A stretch of DNA of 51,536 bases from Candidatus Uhrbacteria bacterium GW2011_GWF2_39_13 (GCA_000993535.1 LBWG01000003.1:1-51536); one strand, 5' to 3'. Positions 23,901-32,991 are shown, counted from the stretch's first letter. Notes: a model not told the origin generated them from the sequence alone. Translations and numbers: made by a program.

Positions 23901-25385
23901 ATGCATAAACCTTATCGTTACGGTCAGTTACGTTTTTGGGAAATGTTCCCCGGTCTCTTGGTTTGGGGGACTTTTTCCATTGCATTAATACTGACGTTCA
24001 TTAAACCTCTCTGGTTAGTGGTTTTTATTTTAGTTTTTGACCTTCTTTGGTTGTATCGGGTTATTTATTTCAATATTTTTGTCCTTATTTCTTGGAGACG
24101 TTATAAAAAGGTCCAGAAGAAAGATTGGCAGGCTCTCTTGCCATCGCTTCCTGGAGCGAAGAATATTTATCATCTTATTTTTTTACCGACCTATAAAGAG
24201 AGTTACGAGATCGTTCGATCAACTCTTCGTGCGTTAAAGGAGAATGATTTTCCAAATGAACGATTGATGATTTTGTTGGGAGGGGAGGAAGCAGATAAGG
24301 AAGTTTTTGAGAAAGTGAGTCATCGAGCTGAACAAGAATTTGGTTCAACGTTTAAATATTTTGGTGTGACGATTCATCCTAAAGATCTTTCTGGCGAGAT
24401 TCCAGGTAAAGGTTCTAATTTAAATTGGATGGGACATAAAATGGAGGAAAGACTCAAAGAATATTTTTCTGAAATTCCAGATGAAGACATTGTGGTTTCG
24501 GCGTTTGATATTGATACAGTTGCTCATCCGTCCTATTTTTCTTATCTCACCTATCTTTACTGTACGGTTCCCAATCCTACGCACTCTTCCTATCAACCGA
24601 TCGCTCTTTTTTCGAATAATATTTGGACGGCTTCTGCACCCGTTCGTATCGGCGCCTTTGGTACAACATTTTGGCTTTTTGGAGAACTGGCTCGGGCGGA
24701 TCGTCTTTGGACATTTTCATCGCACTCGATGCCATGGAAAATGTTAAAGGATGTACGCTTTTGGCAGAAAGATATCGTCAGTGAAGATTCGCGTATTTTT
24801 ATGCAGGCTTTTTTGCATTATCATGGGGATTATCGTGTGACTCCTATGTTTTTACCGGTCTCTATGGATGCTGTGGCAGGAAAATCTTACCTGGGATCTC
24901 TTAAAGGATTGTATATTCAAATGCGCAGATGGGCTTGGGGGGTTGAGCATCTTCCTTATATCATTGATGGGTTTGCTCATGATAAGCAGATTCCTTTAGG
25001 CAAAAAGATTCGTTATGTCTTTAATCATATTGAGGGAATGTATACTTGGGCTACGGCTCCAATTATCATGTTTGTTCTTGGATGGCTTCCTTTGACTCTT
25101 ACAAGAGGACAAACAAATGTTCTGATCCAATCAGCTCCATTTACCCTTGAACAACTTATGCAATTGGCCATGATCGGTATTTTTACTTCTGCGAGTATTT
25201 CTCTGACTCTCCTTCCGAGACGTCCTGAGAGGGTAGGAAAACACACATGGCTTATTATGGGTTTACAATGGATCTTACTTCCTGTGACCTTTATCTTTTT
25301 TGGTTCCTTTCCAGCTATTGATGCTCAAACTCGTTTGATGTTAGGAAATTATTTAGGGTTTAACGTAACGAAAAAAAATAGATAA
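23901..25385 (+). CDS. Membrane-bound family 2 glycosyltransferase
   Basis: 494 residues. Two N-terminal TM helices (FPGLLVWGTFSIALILTF, LVVFILVFDLLWLYRVIYF) are followed by a GT-A catalytic domain: YHLIFLPTYKESYEIVRSTLRAL, LMILLGGEEADKE, VVSAFDIDTVAHPSYFSYL with a DxD-like motif, and a QMRRWAWGVEHL segment like the (Q/R)xxRW motif of processive synthases. More TM helices lie at the C-terminus. It likely polymerises or exports a surface glycan. It is followed after 12 nt by two more GT2 genes. Confidence 0.85.
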   Translation: MHKPYRYGQLRFWEMFPGLLVWGTFSIALILTFIKPLWLVVFILVFDLLWLYRVIYFNIFVLISWRRYKKVQKKDWQALLPSLPGAKNIYHLIFLPTYKESYEIVRSTLRALKENDFPNERLMILLGGEEADKEVFEKVSHRAEQEFGSTFKYFGVTIHPKDLSGEIPGKGSNLNWMGHKMEERLKEYFSEIPDEDIVVSAFDIDTVAHPSYFSYLTYLYCTVPNPTHSSYQPIALFSNNIWTASAPVRIGAFGTTFWLFGELARADRLWTFSSHSMPWKMLKDVRFWQKDIVSEDSRIFMQAFLHYHGDYRVTPMFLPVSMDAVAGKSYLGSLKGLYIQMRRWAWGVEHLPYIIDGFAHDKQIPLGKKIRYVFNHIEGMYTWATAPIIMFVLGWLPLTLTRGQTNVLIQSAPFTLEQLMQLAMIGIFTSASISLTLLPRRPERVGKHTWLIMGLQWILLPVTFIFFGSFPAIDAQTRLMLGNYLGFNVTKKNR

Positions 25386-25397
25386 TATAGAAGGTGT

Positions 25398-26450
25398 ATG
25401 AATGATCCACTGATGAGTATCCATATTGTTACTTGGAATTCGATGAGATTTCTTCCAGAGCTATTGAAATCGATTACAGAACAGACCTTTAAAGAGATAA
25501 ATGTTCTTATTATTGATAATGCTTCAAGTGATGGTGTTGAGAATTTTGTCAAAGAGCATTATCCAGATATTGTTTTTATACGCAATGCCAGAAATCTTGG
25601 TTTTTCAGCAGCTCATAATCAAGGTATCCGCTACGCCATTGAACATTGGTCTGAGGGAGCGTTACAAAATCGATTTATTCTCTTAACCAATCCAGACATC
25701 ATTTTTACTCCTACGTATCTTGAGGAATTAATGAATGCGACACACACACATCCTCACGTTGCGAGTTTTGGGGGCAAACTTCTGAGGGCTTTTGGAGAAA
25801 ATACGGGCGATGAGGTGTTCAAGCAAACCGTTCGTTCTGACCGTTTAGATTCCGTGGGACTTCATCCACACAGAAATTGTACAGTGACTGATCGTGGAGC
25901 TGGAGAATTAGATCAAGGTCAGTATGACGAAGAAACCTTTGTCTTTGGTATTTCTGGAGCTCTTGTCTTACTTCGCGCTGCCTCTTTGGAGGATGTTCGT
26001 TATGAAGATGAAATTTTAGATCACGATTTTTTTGCCTATAAAGAAGATGTAGATCTTGCTTGGCGTCTACAACAAGCAGGTTGGGATGCTCTGTATGTTC
26101 CTCGTGCGGTTGCCTATCATTATCGTGGAATGTATGGTCCAGAAAAAAGCGGTCTTTGGCAGCGTTTGCGTAATCATCGCACAAAATCTTCTTTGCGAAA
26201 TTTTTTTTCAACAAGAAATCACTGGCTGATGCTGATAAAGAATATACGTACTGGTCATTTTTTCCTTGCTCTTCCTTGGATAGGATTGTACGAAGGAGGA
26301 AGGTTTTTCTATGTTTTGTTTTTTGAACATTCAGGTTTTCGAACCATAAAGGAGACGATTCTGTTGTTTCCGGTGATGTTAAAAAAACGTACACAGTTGT
26401 TTAAAAAAGCAAAACGTTCTGCGAAAGAACTTCGTCATTGGTTTGTATGA
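25398..26450 (+). CDS. Family 2 glycosyltransferase (rhamnosyltransferase-like)
   Basis: 350 residues. The GT-A fold starts at SIHIVTWNSMRFLPELLKSITEQTFKEINVLIIDNASSDG. NLGFSAAHNQGIRYA and LLTNPDIIF follow (the DxD equivalent is NPD), then VFGISGALVLLRAASLEDV and FFAYKEDVDLAWRLQQAGWDALYVP. This is the arrangement of non-processive GT2 enzymes that add sugars to wall or O-antigen-like glycans. The last codons overlap the next GT2 start by 4 nt. Confidence 0.88.
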   Translation: MNDPLMSIHIVTWNSMRFLPELLKSITEQTFKEINVLIIDNASSDGVENFVKEHYPDIVFIRNARNLGFSAAHNQGIRYAIEHWSEGALQNRFILLTNPDIIFTPTYLEELMNATHTHPHVASFGGKLLRAFGENTGDEVFKQTVRSDRLDSVGLHPHRNCTVTDRGAGELDQGQYDEETFVFGISGALVLLRAASLEDVRYEDEILDHDFFAYKEDVDLAWRLQQAGWDALYVPRAVAYHYRGMYGPEKSGLWQRLRNHRTKSSLRNFFSTRNHWLMLIKNIRTGHFFLALPWIGLYEGGRFFYVLFFEHSGFRTIKETILLFPVMLKKRTQLFKKAKRSAKELRHWFV

Positions 26451-27280
26451 TTGACGTTTCTATTCTCATTGTTCACCACAATACTCCAGGGTTATTGCGA
26501 CAGACTCTCAAAGGAATTCGTCGGGTTGCCCCTCACCTTTCTTATGAAGTGATTGTCGTTGATAATAATCTTAAGATGCCTGTTGGTCAGATGATCGCCC
26601 AAGAATTTCCAGAAACCATTTATCTGATTCAAGAAGACAATGTTGGTTTTGGCCGTGGGATGAATGCGGCAATGAAAGTTGCCAAGGGGACGTATTTCTT
26701 TATTTTTAATCCGGATATGATCCTGATGCCAGAGGCTCTGGAACATCTGAGAGCCTTTATGGATTCTCATCCAACGGTTGGAATGCTGGGGCCACGACTT
26801 TCTCATCCAGACGGATCGTTACAATATAGTGCCTATCGATTCATGGATCCTTTGGTTATTCTTTATCGTCGTGTTCCATTTTTAAGATCATTGTCTTTTG
26901 CTAAACGCTGTGTTGATGCTTATTTAATGGTTGAAGAAGATCGTGAGAAAACGCGTGATGTTGATTATCTTTTGGGAGCTGCTTTGTTTGTTCGTTCTCA
27001 GGTCGTAAAGGAAGTGGGAGGATTTGATCCCGTTTTTTTTATGTATTTTGAAGATCAAGATTGGTGTCGTCGTTTTTGGGAGGCTGGTTGGAGAGTCGTG
27101 TATTATCCTCGCGTGAGTCTGATTCATTATCATCGTCGTGAGACAGCGGAAGGGGGATTTTTAAAACAGCTTTTAAACCCGTTGACCTGGATCCAGATGA
27201 AAAGTGCTCTTTATTACTATAAGAAGTATCATAAGAGACATGTCGCACACAACAAATTTTCTTCATTCAATAGAGACTGA
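26447..27280 (+). CDS. Family 2 glycosyltransferase (rhamnosyltransferase-like)
   Basis: 277 residues from ATG 26447, in ATGA overlap with the preceding GT2; the tracked start at 26438 is less likely. Seen: VSILIVHHNTPGLLRQTLKGI, VIVVDNNLKMPVG, EDNVGFGRGMNAAMKVAKGTYFFIFNPDMILM, VDYLLGAALFVRSQVVKEVGGFDPVFFMYFEDQDWCRRFWEAGWRVVYYP. It is the same family as its neighbour; tandem GT2 genes imply stepwise assembly of a heteropolysaccharide. The next gene starts 41 nt inside its 3' end. Confidence 0.88.
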   Translation: MIDVSILIVHHNTPGLLRQTLKGIRRVAPHLSYEVIVVDNNLKMPVGQMIAQEFPETIYLIQEDNVGFGRGMNAAMKVAKGTYFFIFNPDMILMPEALEHLRAFMDSHPTVGMLGPRLSHPDGSLQYSAYRFMDPLVILYRRVPFLRSLSFAKRCVDAYLMVEEDREKTRDVDYLLGAALFVRSQVVKEVGGFDPVFFMYFEDQDWCRRFWEAGWRVVYYPRVSLIHYHRRETAEGGFLKQLLNPLTWIQMKSALYYYKKYHKRHVAHNKFSSFNRD

Positions 27281-29258
27281 TACCATAAAACAAAAAAAGA
27301 GACGGACACGTCTTGTCCGAATTATTTTTTTATTCTTTTTCTTTGCGATTCTTTTTTGGATCATGTCTCTTCTTGTTGCTTGCGCCTTTGTCGCTGTCCA
27401 AATACTCGATGCAAAAGAGGATATGCTTAAAGCAAAAGCGTTTGCTCAAGAGCTGGTTTTTGAAGACGCACAAACGTCTTTGCAAGAAGCTGTTGATTCG
27501 TTTGACTCTGCAAGAGGAGGTTTGATGGTGATTGATTCTGTGAAGTGGGTTCCTGTTGTTGGGCATTCTATTGAATTATTTGCCGATAGCATTGATTCCA
27601 GCCGGTTATTTATTGAAGCCTTGGTTCCTTTGTTTGAATTAGGAACTGATCTGATGCGTTTGGCAGGTCTTTCAAAGGAGGAACTCGCACAGATTCAAGA
27701 GGGGATTACTCCAGAGATTACCTTTGATGATCTTTCTTCAGAAACCAAACAAGCTATTTTGGCACGGTTAAGTGCTTCTGCGGAAGATTTAGATTTGCTT
27801 CTTGCGCGCATGGATATTGTAAATGAAGAAATTGTTTTGTTATCACAAAATGTCCAGATAGAACCCTTTCTCGTTTTTTTGGATCCAATAAAAAAACAGA
27901 TGGATCAAATGCGAGAATCACTTGGTATCCTTTCTATTGGGGCTCGTCTTCTGCCGGATTTTGCTGGATTAGATCAACCAACTACCTTGTTACTTCTTTT
28001 TTTGAATAATACAGAATTGAGACCTGCGGGAGGATTTATTGGATCTTACGGTGTTCTTGAAACATTTGCCGGAGACATTACTCAATTAGAAACAGCAGAT
28101 ACTTACACGCTTGATGATGCAGCCGCATCTGAGATTGTGCGAATACCTCCCGTGCCTTTACAAACTTACAATGCGACAACTAAATGGTTTTTTCGAGACG
28201 CAAACTGGTCGCCAGATTTTGCGGTTTCTTCACAACAAGCGATTTCTTTGTTTCTTGAAGAAGTAGGTTTTATTAAAGATCTCACAGACATCCCTTCAGC
28301 AGCCCTGTTTCATGGGGTGATTGGAGTCACACCAACATATCTGTCCGATCTTTTGGCTATAACAGGTCCAATCACGGTTGGATCTCAGACATTTACGAGT
28401 GAAAATATTATTGACACGCTCGAATATCAGGTTGAATTTGGATATCAGCTACAAGGGATCCCGGTTCATCAACGAAAAGCTCTTTTGGCTGATTTAGTGA
28501 ATGAGCTTAAAACACGCCTCTATCAACTCCCGTCTAAACGTTGGGAAGAGGTGCTTGCAATCACCCAAAAAGCATTCAAGGAGAAACAACTTCTTCTCTA
28601 TAGTGCAAACCCTCAAACACAAGAGATATTAGTGAATGTAGGCTGGGCTGGTTCTGTCTCTTCTTCTACGAGTGATACCCTTATGGTCGTGGATGCCAAC
28701 CTAGCCAGTTTAAAGTCGGATCCAGCCGTTGAACGTTCTACACAATATGAGGTGTTTAAAAATGCTTCAGATCAGTGGATTGGAAGAATCTCTATTGCCT
28801 ATAATCATAAAGGAACTTTTGACTGGAAAACCACTCGTTATCGAACGTATACTAGAGTCTATCTTCCTTTAGGGTCTAAGCTTATTCGATCTAGTGGAAG
28901 TTGGCTAAATGATAAAACACAAAATCCAACCAAGACTATAGGTTCCGTAGATCAGATGGATGAATTAGGCTTTACTTCTTTTGGTGTGTTTACCTCTGTA
29001 GAGCCGGGTGAACAAAATAATCTTGTATTCGAGTTTCAGCTTTCTCCTCAGGTTATTGAACAGATTGAAACAGGTCAGTATGATTTAACTGTTCTGAAAC
29101 AGGCTGGATCTCAAAATAATGCGTTGACGATTGACCTTGATTTTGATAAGAATGTGACACACGCGAGACCTTCAGAAGATGCTCAAGAATGGGGAGATGA
29201 TATCTATCGATTGAACACCATTTTAGATCACGACCTAGAAATTTACATCTCGCTGTGA
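27240..29258 (+). CDS. DUF4012-family membrane-anchored protein
   Basis: 672 residues from ATG 27240. This overlaps the upstream GT2 by 41 nt in another frame; the track start at 27204 overlaps more. N-terminal basic patch KQKKRRTRLVRII, TM helix FLFFFFAILFWIMSLLVACAFVAVQI, a helical extracytoplasmic region, then the DUF4012 core TLLLLFLNNTELRPAGGFIGSYGVLE with later YLSDLLAITGPITVGSQTFTSEN. DUF4012 proteins are surface-exposed, often sit beside glycosyltransferases and resemble LytR-like domains distantly; the reaction is unknown. Its stop codon is the first base pairs of element E2. Confidence 0.85.
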   Translation: MSHTTNFLHSIETDTIKQKKRRTRLVRIIFLFFFFAILFWIMSLLVACAFVAVQILDAKEDMLKAKAFAQELVFEDAQTSLQEAVDSFDSARGGLMVIDSVKWVPVVGHSIELFADSIDSSRLFIEALVPLFELGTDLMRLAGLSKEELAQIQEGITPEITFDDLSSETKQAILARLSASAEDLDLLLARMDIVNEEIVLLSQNVQIEPFLVFLDPIKKQMDQMRESLGILSIGARLLPDFAGLDQPTTLLLLFLNNTELRPAGGFIGSYGVLETFAGDITQLETADTYTLDDAAASEIVRIPPVPLQTYNATTKWFFRDANWSPDFAVSSQQAISLFLEEVGFIKDLTDIPSAALFHGVIGVTPTYLSDLLAITGPITVGSQTFTSENIIDTLEYQVEFGYQLQGIPVHQRKALLADLVNELKTRLYQLPSKRWEEVLAITQKAFKEKQLLLYSANPQTQEILVNVGWAGSVSSSTSDTLMVVDANLASLKSDPAVERSTQYEVFKNASDQWIGRISIAYNHKGTFDWKTTRYRTYTRVYLPLGSKLIRSSGSWLNDKTQNPTKTIGSVDQMDELGFTSFGVFTSVEPGEQNNLVFEFQLSPQVIEQIETGQYDLTVLKQAGSQNNALTIDLDFDKNVTHARPSEDAQEWGDDIYRLNTILDHDLEIYISL

Positions 29259-29383
29259 TGATGACGAAACTCGCGATCTTTGCGTTCACGGGCGCCCGTC
29301 GACCCCGCTCTCCCTACGGTGAGTAGGGTTCGCGGGGCTCGACAGCCCGTTCACGCAAATCTCATCGAGTTTCCTCATTCATC
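29257..29383 (+). repeat. Structured element E2, copy in front of mreB
   Basis: A 127-nt dyad homologous to E1. The outer stem GATGATGACGAAACTCG pairs imperfectly with CGAGTTTCCTCATTCATC, followed by internal loop CGATC/TCTCAT, stem TTTGCG/CGCAAA, stem ACGGGC/GCCCGT (GCCCGT present twice), stem GTCGA/TCGAC, stem CCCCGC/GCGGGG and apical hairpin CCCTAC-GGTGA-GTAGGG. It begins within the DUF4012 stop codon and ends 14 nt before the mreB ATG, filling the whole intergenic space. Confidence 0.85.
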
Positions 29384-29397
29384 ACTTTCTGTAGCCT

Positions 29398-30402
29398 ATG
29401 TTTCAAAGAAAAATTGGTATTGATTTAGGAACAACGACGGTTCTTGTTTATGTTCCTAAACGGGGAATTATTATTCACGAGCCTTCTGTGGTTGCTGTTT
29501 CGTGTATAGATAAGAAAGTGTTAGCGGTAGGAAAAGAAGCTAAAGACATGTTAGGTCGTACTCCTGATACGATCGTTGCTCGTCGTCCTCTTAAAGATGG
29601 GGTTATTGCAGACTATCGAACCACGGAGGCCATGTTGCGTTATTTTATTAACAAAGCTTTGGGTGGTGTTCGATTATTTCGTCCTGAGGTAATGGTAGCG
29701 GTTCCAGGTGGTATTACCTCAACAGAACGTCGTGCCGTGATTGATGCCACGTTGGCGGCGGGTGCCAAAGCTGCGTACATTATTAAAGAACCCATCGTGG
29801 CGGCTATTGGAGCGAACATTCCGATTGGTTCTCCTTCAGGGCACATGATTATAGATATCGGAGGAGGGACTTCTGAAATGGCTGTGATTTCTCTTGGAGG
29901 GATTGTGGCATCAGAATCCGTCCGTATTGGAGGAGTAAAATTTGATTCTTCTATTTCTGAGTATATTCGCAGAAAGTATGGACTGGCTGTAGGAGAACGC
30001 ACAGCCGAAGACATTAAGATCCAAATTGGAGCTGCCATGTATTTACCAGACAAATTAGTGATGGAAGTTAAGGGTCGTGACATGGTTACGGGACTCCCAA
30101 AAATTATTGAAGTCACATCAGATGATGTTACAGCTGCCATTCAAAATGAACTTGAGGGAATTATTAACACAGTCAAAGAAGTGCTTCATAAGACTCCGCC
30201 TGAACTTTCAGCGGACGTGATGGATAAAGGAATTGTTCTCTCTGGTGGATCTTCCCAGTTGCGAAATTTAGATATGCTGATTGCTGAGGCCACCGGTGTC
30301 CCAACCTTTTTGGCTGAGGACCCACAACAGTGTGTTGCAAAGGGAACAGGAATTGCTCTTGAAAACCTTGAAGCCTATAAACGATCCATTTTTACTTCGT
30401 AG
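29398..30402 (+). CDS. mreB: Rod-shape-determining protein MreB
   Basis: 334 residues, actin fold. Phosphate-1 motif KIGIDLGTTTVLVYVPKRGIIIHEPSVVA, then RRPLKDGVIADYRTTEAML, VMVAVPGGITSTERRAVIDA, IKEPIVAAIGANIPI, phosphate-2 GHMIIDIGGGTSEMAVISLGGIV and the adenosine motif GIVLSGGSSQLRNLDMLI. It forms membrane-associated filaments that organise wall synthesis. mreC/mreD do not follow. Position after GT2/DUF4012 genes fits an envelope block; element E2 occupies its leader. Confidence 0.96.
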   Translation: MFQRKIGIDLGTTTVLVYVPKRGIIIHEPSVVAVSCIDKKVLAVGKEAKDMLGRTPDTIVARRPLKDGVIADYRTTEAMLRYFINKALGGVRLFRPEVMVAVPGGITSTERRAVIDATLAAGAKAAYIIKEPIVAAIGANIPIGSPSGHMIIDIGGGTSEMAVISLGGIVASESVRIGGVKFDSSISEYIRRKYGLAVGERTAEDIKIQIGAAMYLPDKLVMEVKGRDMVTGLPKIIEVTSDDVTAAIQNELEGIINTVKEVLHKTPPELSADVMDKGIVLSGGSSQLRNLDMLIAEATGVPTFLAEDPQQCVAKGTGIALENLEAYKRSIFTS

Positions 30403-30427
30403 CAGTATTTTTTAAATTCTTTTTATA

Positions 30428-30510
30428 CCCTGAGCTTGTCGAAGGGGCAAAGTATTCTTTACTGTTCACCCTTCGACTCCGCTCGCGTTGGTCGCTTCGC
30501 TCAGGGAATA
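30428..30510. repeat. REP-like palindromic repeat R1
   Basis: CCCTGAGCTTGTCGAAGGG and, 22 nt later, the inverted arm CCCTTCGACTCCGCTCG ... CGCTCAGGGAATAT. This is the TTCCCTGAGC...GTCGAAGGG motif repeated between 30.4 and 37.2 kb. It lies between mreB and a GT4 gene. Confidence 0.8.
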
Positions 30511-30520
30511 TTCACATTTT

Positions 30521-31684
30521 ATGGATTCAGAATTAAATTTTCTTGATTCAAAAGCTTCTGTCGTATATGGCATTGATGCTCTTTCTGCAAATATGCAGAA
30601 ACGAACAGGTGTAGAAAATTACAGTCGCTCTTTGATTCAAGCATTAAAAAACCACCCGCTTCAAAACGATGAACGGGTGGTTTTGTATTCACTTTTTCCA
30701 CTTGACGAGGAATTAAACAAGTTCCCTCAAGGATGGTCTTCGAAGATTCTTTCTTGGTTTTTAAAACGCGGATGGATGCCTGTGCGGATGAGTTGGGAAA
30801 TGATCCGTCATGCTCCAACGGTTCTTTTTGTCCCCGGTCAGGCTCTGCCTTTTTTTTGTCCGCGTAAAGTTCTTACCACTATCCATGACATTGCCTTTGT
30901 TCGCCGTCCTGATCTGTACCAACCTGCTGTACGAAAGCGCCTCATGAGAATGACAAAGCAAGCCTTAAAAAAAGCTACGAGACTTTTGGTTCCTTCACAA
31001 ACAACCAGAGATGACTTGATTGAACTTTACAAGGTTAATCCAGATCGGGTGGTTGTGGTGCCGTTGGCAGCAGATACAACATTGTATCGTCCCTACACCC
31101 AACAAGAGGCTGCACCTGTGTTGCAGAAGTATCGGCTTGGAACCAACTTTTTTCTTGTTGTTGGCCGATTAGAAAAAAAGAAAAATATCACCACACTTAT
31201 TCGAGCTTTTGAATTGTTTAAAAGTCGTCGTGGTATCGGGGATCCATTTGAGCTTGTCTTTGCCGGAGAGCCGGGTTATGGCTATGAAAAAATGAAACCC
31301 TATTTTGATCTTTCCTCTGTTAAATCTCATATTCGCCAGCTTGGGTTTATTCCAGATGAGGATTTGGCTCCTTTGATGAGTCAGGCAACAGCTTATCTTT
31401 TTCCCTCTTGGTACGAAGGATTCGGCATTCCAAGTCTTGAAGCCATGGCCTCTGGAACTCCTGTTCTAGCTTCCTCGATAGCTGTTCATAAAGAAGTGAT
31501 TGTTGATGCAGGAATGTTTATTCCACCGGGAGAATCAGAAGCATGGGCACAAGCCATGGCTGAGATTGTTCATAATACCGTTTTAAGAACGGATTTGATT
31601 ACCAAGGGAAAAGAACGTGTTAAAAATTTTTCTTGGGAAAAAACCGCACAGCAAACATGGGATGTTTTGAGAAATTTGGTATAA
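30521..31684 (+). CDS. Family 4 glycosyltransferase
   Basis: 387 residues from ATG 30521; the tracked start at 30488 lies in the REP repeat. GT-B fold: VVYGIDALSANMQKRTGVENYSRSLIQAL at the N-terminus, LTTIHDIAFVRRPDLY, LLVPSQTTRDDLIELYKVNPDRVVVVPLA, FFLVVGRLEKKKNITTLIRAFELF and the donor-site region AYLFPSWYEGFGIPSLEAMASGTPVLAS with the EGFGxxxLEAMA signature. It is probably a retaining sugar transferase of the envelope block. Unusually, a perfect terminator-like hairpin lies inside codons 43-55. Confidence 0.9.
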   Translation: MDSELNFLDSKASVVYGIDALSANMQKRTGVENYSRSLIQALKNHPLQNDERVVLYSLFPLDEELNKFPQGWSSKILSWFLKRGWMPVRMSWEMIRHAPTVLFVPGQALPFFCPRKVLTTIHDIAFVRRPDLYQPAVRKRLMRMTKQALKKATRLLVPSQTTRDDLIELYKVNPDRVVVVPLAADTTLYRPYTQQEAAPVLQKYRLGTNFFLVVGRLEKKKNITTLIRAFELFKSRRGIGDPFELVFAGEPGYGYEKMKPYFDLSSVKSHIRQLGFIPDEDLAPLMSQATAYLFPSWYEGFGIPSLEAMASGTPVLASSIAVHKEVIVDAGMFIPPGESEAWAQAMAEIVHNTVLRTDLITKGKERVKNFSWEKTAQQTWDVLRNLV

Positions 31685-31721
31685 TAAAGACGTATTAGCT
31701 TGTAGCAAGTTTCTCTCAATA

Positions 31722-31816
31722 TTCCCTGAGCGAGGAGTCATCGACGAGTCGAAGGGCACAGATACGCTTAACCCTTCGACTCCGGTTTGTCGAACAAACC
31801 TCCGCTCAGGGAATAT
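31722..31816. repeat. REP-like palindromic repeat R2
   Basis: ATTCCCTGAGCGAGGAGTC ... GAGTCGAAGGG followed by the inverted arm CCCTTCGACTCC ... CCGCTCAGGGAATATA. Same family as R1, between the GT4 gene and the TrmB-type regulator. The right end abuts the regulator's promoter region. Confidence 0.8.
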
Positions 31817-31845
31817 ATAGTGTGATAGTACTTAAATTAAACTCC

Positions 31846-32634
31846 ATGATGAATTCTATGGACGAGTTGAAAAAACAATTAGAACACTTAGGTCTTTCAG
31901 ATAAAGAATCCAAAGTGTATTTAGCTGCTCTTGAACTAGGACCTACACCTGTTCAAGATATTTCACACAAGGCGCATGTGAACCGTGCGACCACTTATGT
32001 GATGATCGAGTCCTTGTCAGCACGTGGACTCATGTCTACGTTTCAGAAAGGAAAAAAGCGCTTTTATGTTTCAGAAAGTCCAGAACGGCTCATGGCTATT
32101 ATTCAGACTCAACAAAAAGAGCTTTCTGAACGTCAGGTGGAACTTGAGGGGATGATGCCGCTGTTGAGCGCTTTATATAATGCCGAAGGAGCCAAACCAC
32201 AGATCCGTTATCTGGAAGGCGTAGAAGGAGTCAAGACTGTTCGGGCATTATTTGAAAAGTTGAGCGGAGATTTTGTCGAGATTGCTCCTTTGGATGACGT
32301 CCATCAAACCAGTGAGTTGATGGGGGAAGAACGCAACCAACATCATGCGGTTTTGCGAACGCGCGGAACCAGTTATCGAGTGCTTGCCATCACGAAAAAT
32401 CAAGATCCAAAATGCTTGCCTGAAATGGGGGATGGTCAATGGCGTATGTTGCCTCCTGAAAAGTTTCCGATTCATGCCAGTATTGTCGTGCGCAAAGATC
32501 ATGTCTTTTTATTTTCTTACCGATCAGCCATTTTGTCGGTGGTCATTCGAAGTCAGGAAATCGCTGATGCCTTGAGAGCTCTTTTTGAACTCGCCTGGGA
32601 TGGAGCAAAAAGTTATCCGTCTAAGGGATGTTAA
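31846..32634 (+). CDS. TrmB-family transcriptional regulator
   Basis: 262 residues from ATG 31846; in-frame ATGs at 31849 and 31858 and the tracked GTG 31822 are alternatives. N-terminal winged HTH: LKKQLEHLGLSDKESKVYLAALELGPTPVQDISHKAHVNRATTYVMIESLSARGLMST. A coiled segment IIQTQQKELSERQVELEGMMPLLSAL and a ligand/effector domain follow (IRYLEGVEGVKTVRALFEKL, HASIVVRKDHVFLFSY). TrmB proteins control sugar metabolism genes in archaea and some bacteria; targets here may be the adjacent glycosyltransferases, which is inference. Confidence 0.85.
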   Translation: MMNSMDELKKQLEHLGLSDKESKVYLAALELGPTPVQDISHKAHVNRATTYVMIESLSARGLMSTFQKGKKRFYVSESPERLMAIIQTQQKELSERQVELEGMMPLLSALYNAEGAKPQIRYLEGVEGVKTVRALFEKLSGDFVEIAPLDDVHQTSELMGEERNQHHAVLRTRGTSYRVLAITKNQDPKCLPEMGDGQWRMLPPEKFPIHASIVVRKDHVFLFSYRSAILSVVIRSQEIADALRALFELAWDGAKSYPSKGC

Positions 32635-32636
32635 AA

Positions 32637-32663
32637 GAAAAAAAGGACCCGTGTGGTCCTTCT
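32637..32663 (-). terminator. Terminator on the minus strand
   Basis: AAGGACC/GGTCCTT stem. On the minus strand it is followed by TTTTTTTCTTTT, whereas on the plus strand there is no T run. It implies a short minus-strand transcript coming from about 32.8 kb. Confidence 0.65.
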
Positions 32664-32683
32664 CAGAAGTGATGGGGGAAACG

Positions 32684-32800
32684 TTAGCTTCCCCCTGGGC
32701 AGTGGCAACAAGGTTGGATCCTTCGAGGATTTTCATCGACCGAATGTCGACGTCCTTTTGCCAAAGTCAAAGCGTTTTTCGTTTTTTGCAAATCGTTCAT
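32684..32800 (-). CDS. Possible 38-residue peptide with a Cys/His cluster
   Basis: ATG at 32800 preceded by AAAAGGTGAACC; the stop at 32684 is just upstream of the minus-strand terminator. The product begins MNDLQKTKNALTLAKGRR and ends IQPCCHCPGGS. It is too short for the ORF track. A Shine-Dalgarno-like sequence, closed frame and terminator argue for a real short transcript; composition and size do not exclude a small RNA instead. No family recognised. Confidence 0.3.
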   Translation of the reverse strand: MNDLQKTKNALTLAKGRRHSVDENPRRIQPCCHCPGGS

Positions 32801-32953
32801 GGTTCACCTTTTAAGACACGGGATTCCTCCTTATAATTGGCAGGTCCTGTCTACATATCGTTTCCCCTTTAGAAACGATACTAAAATTTAGCAGTAAAAA
32901 CCCTCCAAGTCAATCCATATTTGTTGTAGAGGTTAGACAAAAACCCCACATCA

Positions 32954-32991
32954 TATTCCCTGAGCGAGGAGTCCTCGACGAGTCGAAGGGG
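32954..32991. repeat. REP-like palindromic repeat R3
   Basis: TATTCCCTGAGCGAGGAG and TCCTCGACGAGTCGAAGGGG. It is the exact inverse of R5 (37139-37175); the pair brackets island A. Confidence 0.8.

Noticed and set aside
32524-32736. Minus-strand 70-codon ORF near the TrmB gene
   Set aside because: It reads through the minus-strand terminator and into the TrmB gene; the 38-codon frame ending before the terminator is the better candidate.
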